NCBI GenBank assembly: GCA_003694905.1
Contig: RFJM01000351.1
Span: forward strand, 1-8,544
Direction of reading: 5' to 3'
Length of the DNA: 8,544 nucleotides
Source: Caldilineae bacterium
GTDB lineage: Bacteria > Chloroflexota > Anaerolineae > J102
In this document: positions 7,178-8,544 of the stretch, piece by piece
How the letters are laid out: every line of letters begins with the position of its first letter
Position numbering within the stretch: position 1 is the stretch's first letter
Notes under the pieces: generated by a model
Databases searched by the model: none
What the model was told of the DNA's origin: nothing
The model's input: only the letters and a program-made list of their open reading frames with translations
Position numbers and translations under genes: made by a program

Positions 7178-8544
7178 ATGCACAAGTACCACATCTGGAC
7201 CATCGGCTGCCAGATGAACGTGGCCGACTCGACCCACGTGGGGGCAGAGTTGGAGAAGCTGGGCATCGAGCCCACGGCCGATATCAACGAAGCAGACATC
7301 GTTATCCTCAACACCTGCGTGGTGCGGCAGAGCGCCGAGGACAAGGCCCGGGGCAAACTGGGCGCGCTCAAGCCGTGGCGGCTCGCCGACCCCGGCCGCA
7401 CTCTGGCCCTGATGGGGTGCATGGTGGGCGTGAAGCCGTCGCCTAAGCTCCGGGAAGCCTTTCCCTGGGTGGATGTGTTCATGGGGCCCAGCCAGGCGCA
7501 GCCGCTGATCGATCATCTACGCAACAAGCTCATCGATGAGGAACTGGCCTCGCTGGAAGCACGACAACTGGCCGATCGCTATCACCTGCAGGACGGCGCC
7601 TATCCCAGCGCCTCCATCAAGCATCTGTCTCTGGCGGGTGGGGCGCCGGTCGCGGCCTACGTGCCGGTGGTTTACGGCTGCTCCCACGCCTGTACTTTCT
7701 GCATCATCCCGTACCGGCGGGGCGTTGAACGGTCCCGCCCTCTGCCCGAGGTGGTGGAGGAAGTGAGAGGTCTGGTCGCGCAGGGCGTGCGCGAGGTCAC
7801 CCTGCTGGGGCAGATCGTGGATCGCTACGGCTACGACTGGGGCGGTTCGCCCGACCTGGTTGATCTGCTGCGCGCGGTGCACGACATCCCCGGCCTTCTG
7901 CGTATCCGCTTCCTCACCAGCCATCCCAACTACATGACCGACGCGCTGCTGGATGCCGTCGCCGGCCTGCCAAAGGTGATGCCCCACATCGAGGTGCCTA
8001 TCCAGGCCGGTAGTGACGAAGTCTTGGCCCGTATGAAGCGGGGCTATACCGCGGATGACTATCGCCGACTGGTGCACCGCATCCGCGAGCGCATCCCCGG
8101 TGTCGCCATTCACACCGATATCATCGTCGGGTTCCCCGGTGAAAGCGAGGAAGACTTCCGACGCACTTACGACATCCTGGAAGAGCTGCGGCTGGACAAG
8201 GCCCATCTGGCCCGCTACAGCCCCCGGCCGGGGACGGTAAGTGCCCGCCGCATGATAGACGACGTGCCCGACGAGGAAAAGCGCCGCCGCCATCGTCTGT
8301 TGGAAGAACAGCACGAGCGAATCAGCGCCGAAATCAACCGGCAATGGTTGGGCCGGACGGTAGAGGTGCTGGTGGAAGACCTGCACAAGGGCAAGTGGCG
8401 TGGGCGCACGCCTCAAAACCGGCTGGTATTTTTCCAGGATGAACGGGACCTGCGCGGCCGGCTGGTCGATGTGTACATCACCTGGACCGGTCCCTGGAGC
8501 ATGCAGGGTGTGGCTGCGGACCGGGCCGAGGCGCTTGCCCGCCA
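7178..8544 (+). CDS. miaB: tRNA-2-methylthio-N6-isopentenyladenosine37 methylthiotransferase MiaB (3' partial)
   Basis: The frame is open from the ATG at 7178 to the window edge (455 codons). MiaB is a radical-SAM enzyme with two [4Fe-4S] clusters that adds a methylthio group to i6A37 of tRNAs. The N-terminal domain (UPF0004) supplies C11 in TIGCQMN, C47 in LNTCVVR and C81 in LMGCM. The radical-SAM motif is C168-SHA-C172-TF-C175. Other family motifs follow: VTLLGQ (207-212), IEVPIQAGSDEVLARMKRGY (271-290), TDIIVGFPGESEEDF (313-327) and YSPRPGT (347-353). A TRAM-like RNA-binding domain begins near residue 385, with GRTPQNRLVFF at 409-419. The GCQMN N-terminus favours MiaB over RimO or MtaB. 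MiaB proteins are usually about 440-480 aa, so the stop is probably just beyond the edge. The usual GQNV reads GQIV here. It has its own promoter and a good Shine-Dalgarno. Confidence 0.93.
   Translation, partial: MHKYHIWTIGCQMNVADSTHVGAELEKLGIEPTADINEADIVILNTCVVRQSAEDKARGKLGALKPWRLADPGRTLALMGCMVGVKPSPKLREAFPWVDVFMGPSQAQPLIDHLRNKLIDEELASLEARQLADRYHLQDGAYPSASIKHLSLAGGAPVAAYVPVVYGCSHACTFCIIPYRRGVERSRPLPEVVEEVRGLVAQGVREVTLLGQIVDRYGYDWGGSPDLVDLLRAVHDIPGLLRIRFLTSHPNYMTDALLDAVAGLPKVMPHIEVPIQAGSDEVLARMKRGYTADDYRRLVHRIRERIPGVAIHTDIIVGFPGESEEDFRRTYDILEELRLDKAHLARYSPRPGTVSARRMIDDVPDEEKRRRHRLLEEQHERISAEINRQWLGRTVEVLVEDLHKGKWRGRTPQNRLVFFQDERDLRGRLVDVYITWTGPWSMQGVAADRAEALAR

Noticed and set aside
7517..8416. 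A 299-codon minus-strand frame opposite miaB
   Set aside because: It is a shadow of the miaB reading frame; the + strand protein has clear radical-SAM motifs.

Overview
The window is high-GC DNA that reads like a bacterial chromosome. It carries four protein genes, all on the + strand: the 3' end of a large surface or secreted repeat protein, a histidine-phosphatase family protein, a complete uvrA and a nearly complete miaB. The best guess for the source is the phylum Chloroflexota (Anaerolineae/Caldilineae/Ardenticatenia-like). This rests on the C-terminal Y-L-P tail of the first protein, which I recall as common on exported proteins of these bacteria, together with the CARDB/propeller architecture, the high GC and the general look of the UvrA and MiaB proteins. 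It is an inference from memory, not a database result.

Layout. Positions 1-2154 hold the end of an extracellular-type protein with about five WDG/W-S-E-P propeller-like repeats, then three CARDB-like Ig-fold domains and the Y-L-P tail. Positions 2155-2733 are non-coding. They hold a long stem-loop just after the gene, then a MITE-like insertion (about 2247-2397) with terminal inverted repeats and a flanking duplication. Inside it lies a palindrome of the widespread TGTCATTGCGAG...GCAATCTCC interspersed-repeat type. Further on are a probable decayed second repeat and an extended -10 promoter. Positions 2734-3831 encode the phosphatase, which has an unexplained C-terminal extension. uvrA (3855-6803) begins 23 nt later, probably in the same transcript, and ends in two tandem hairpins. 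Positions 6804-7177 are a GC-rich, hairpin-dense spacer ending in a near-consensus sigma70 promoter and a GGAGG ribosome-binding site. These drive miaB, which runs off the right edge at 8544.

Function. UvrA is the damage-recognition ATPase of nucleotide excision repair. MiaB makes the ms2i6A modification at position 37 of tRNAs. The phosphatase-like protein probably acts on a small phosphorylated substrate that cannot be named from sequence. The genes share no pathway and I see no defence, biosynthetic or other novel multi-gene system. The points most worth a second look are the nested MITE/palindrome, the Y-L-P C-terminal tail, the phosphatase C-terminal extension and the structured spacer before miaB.
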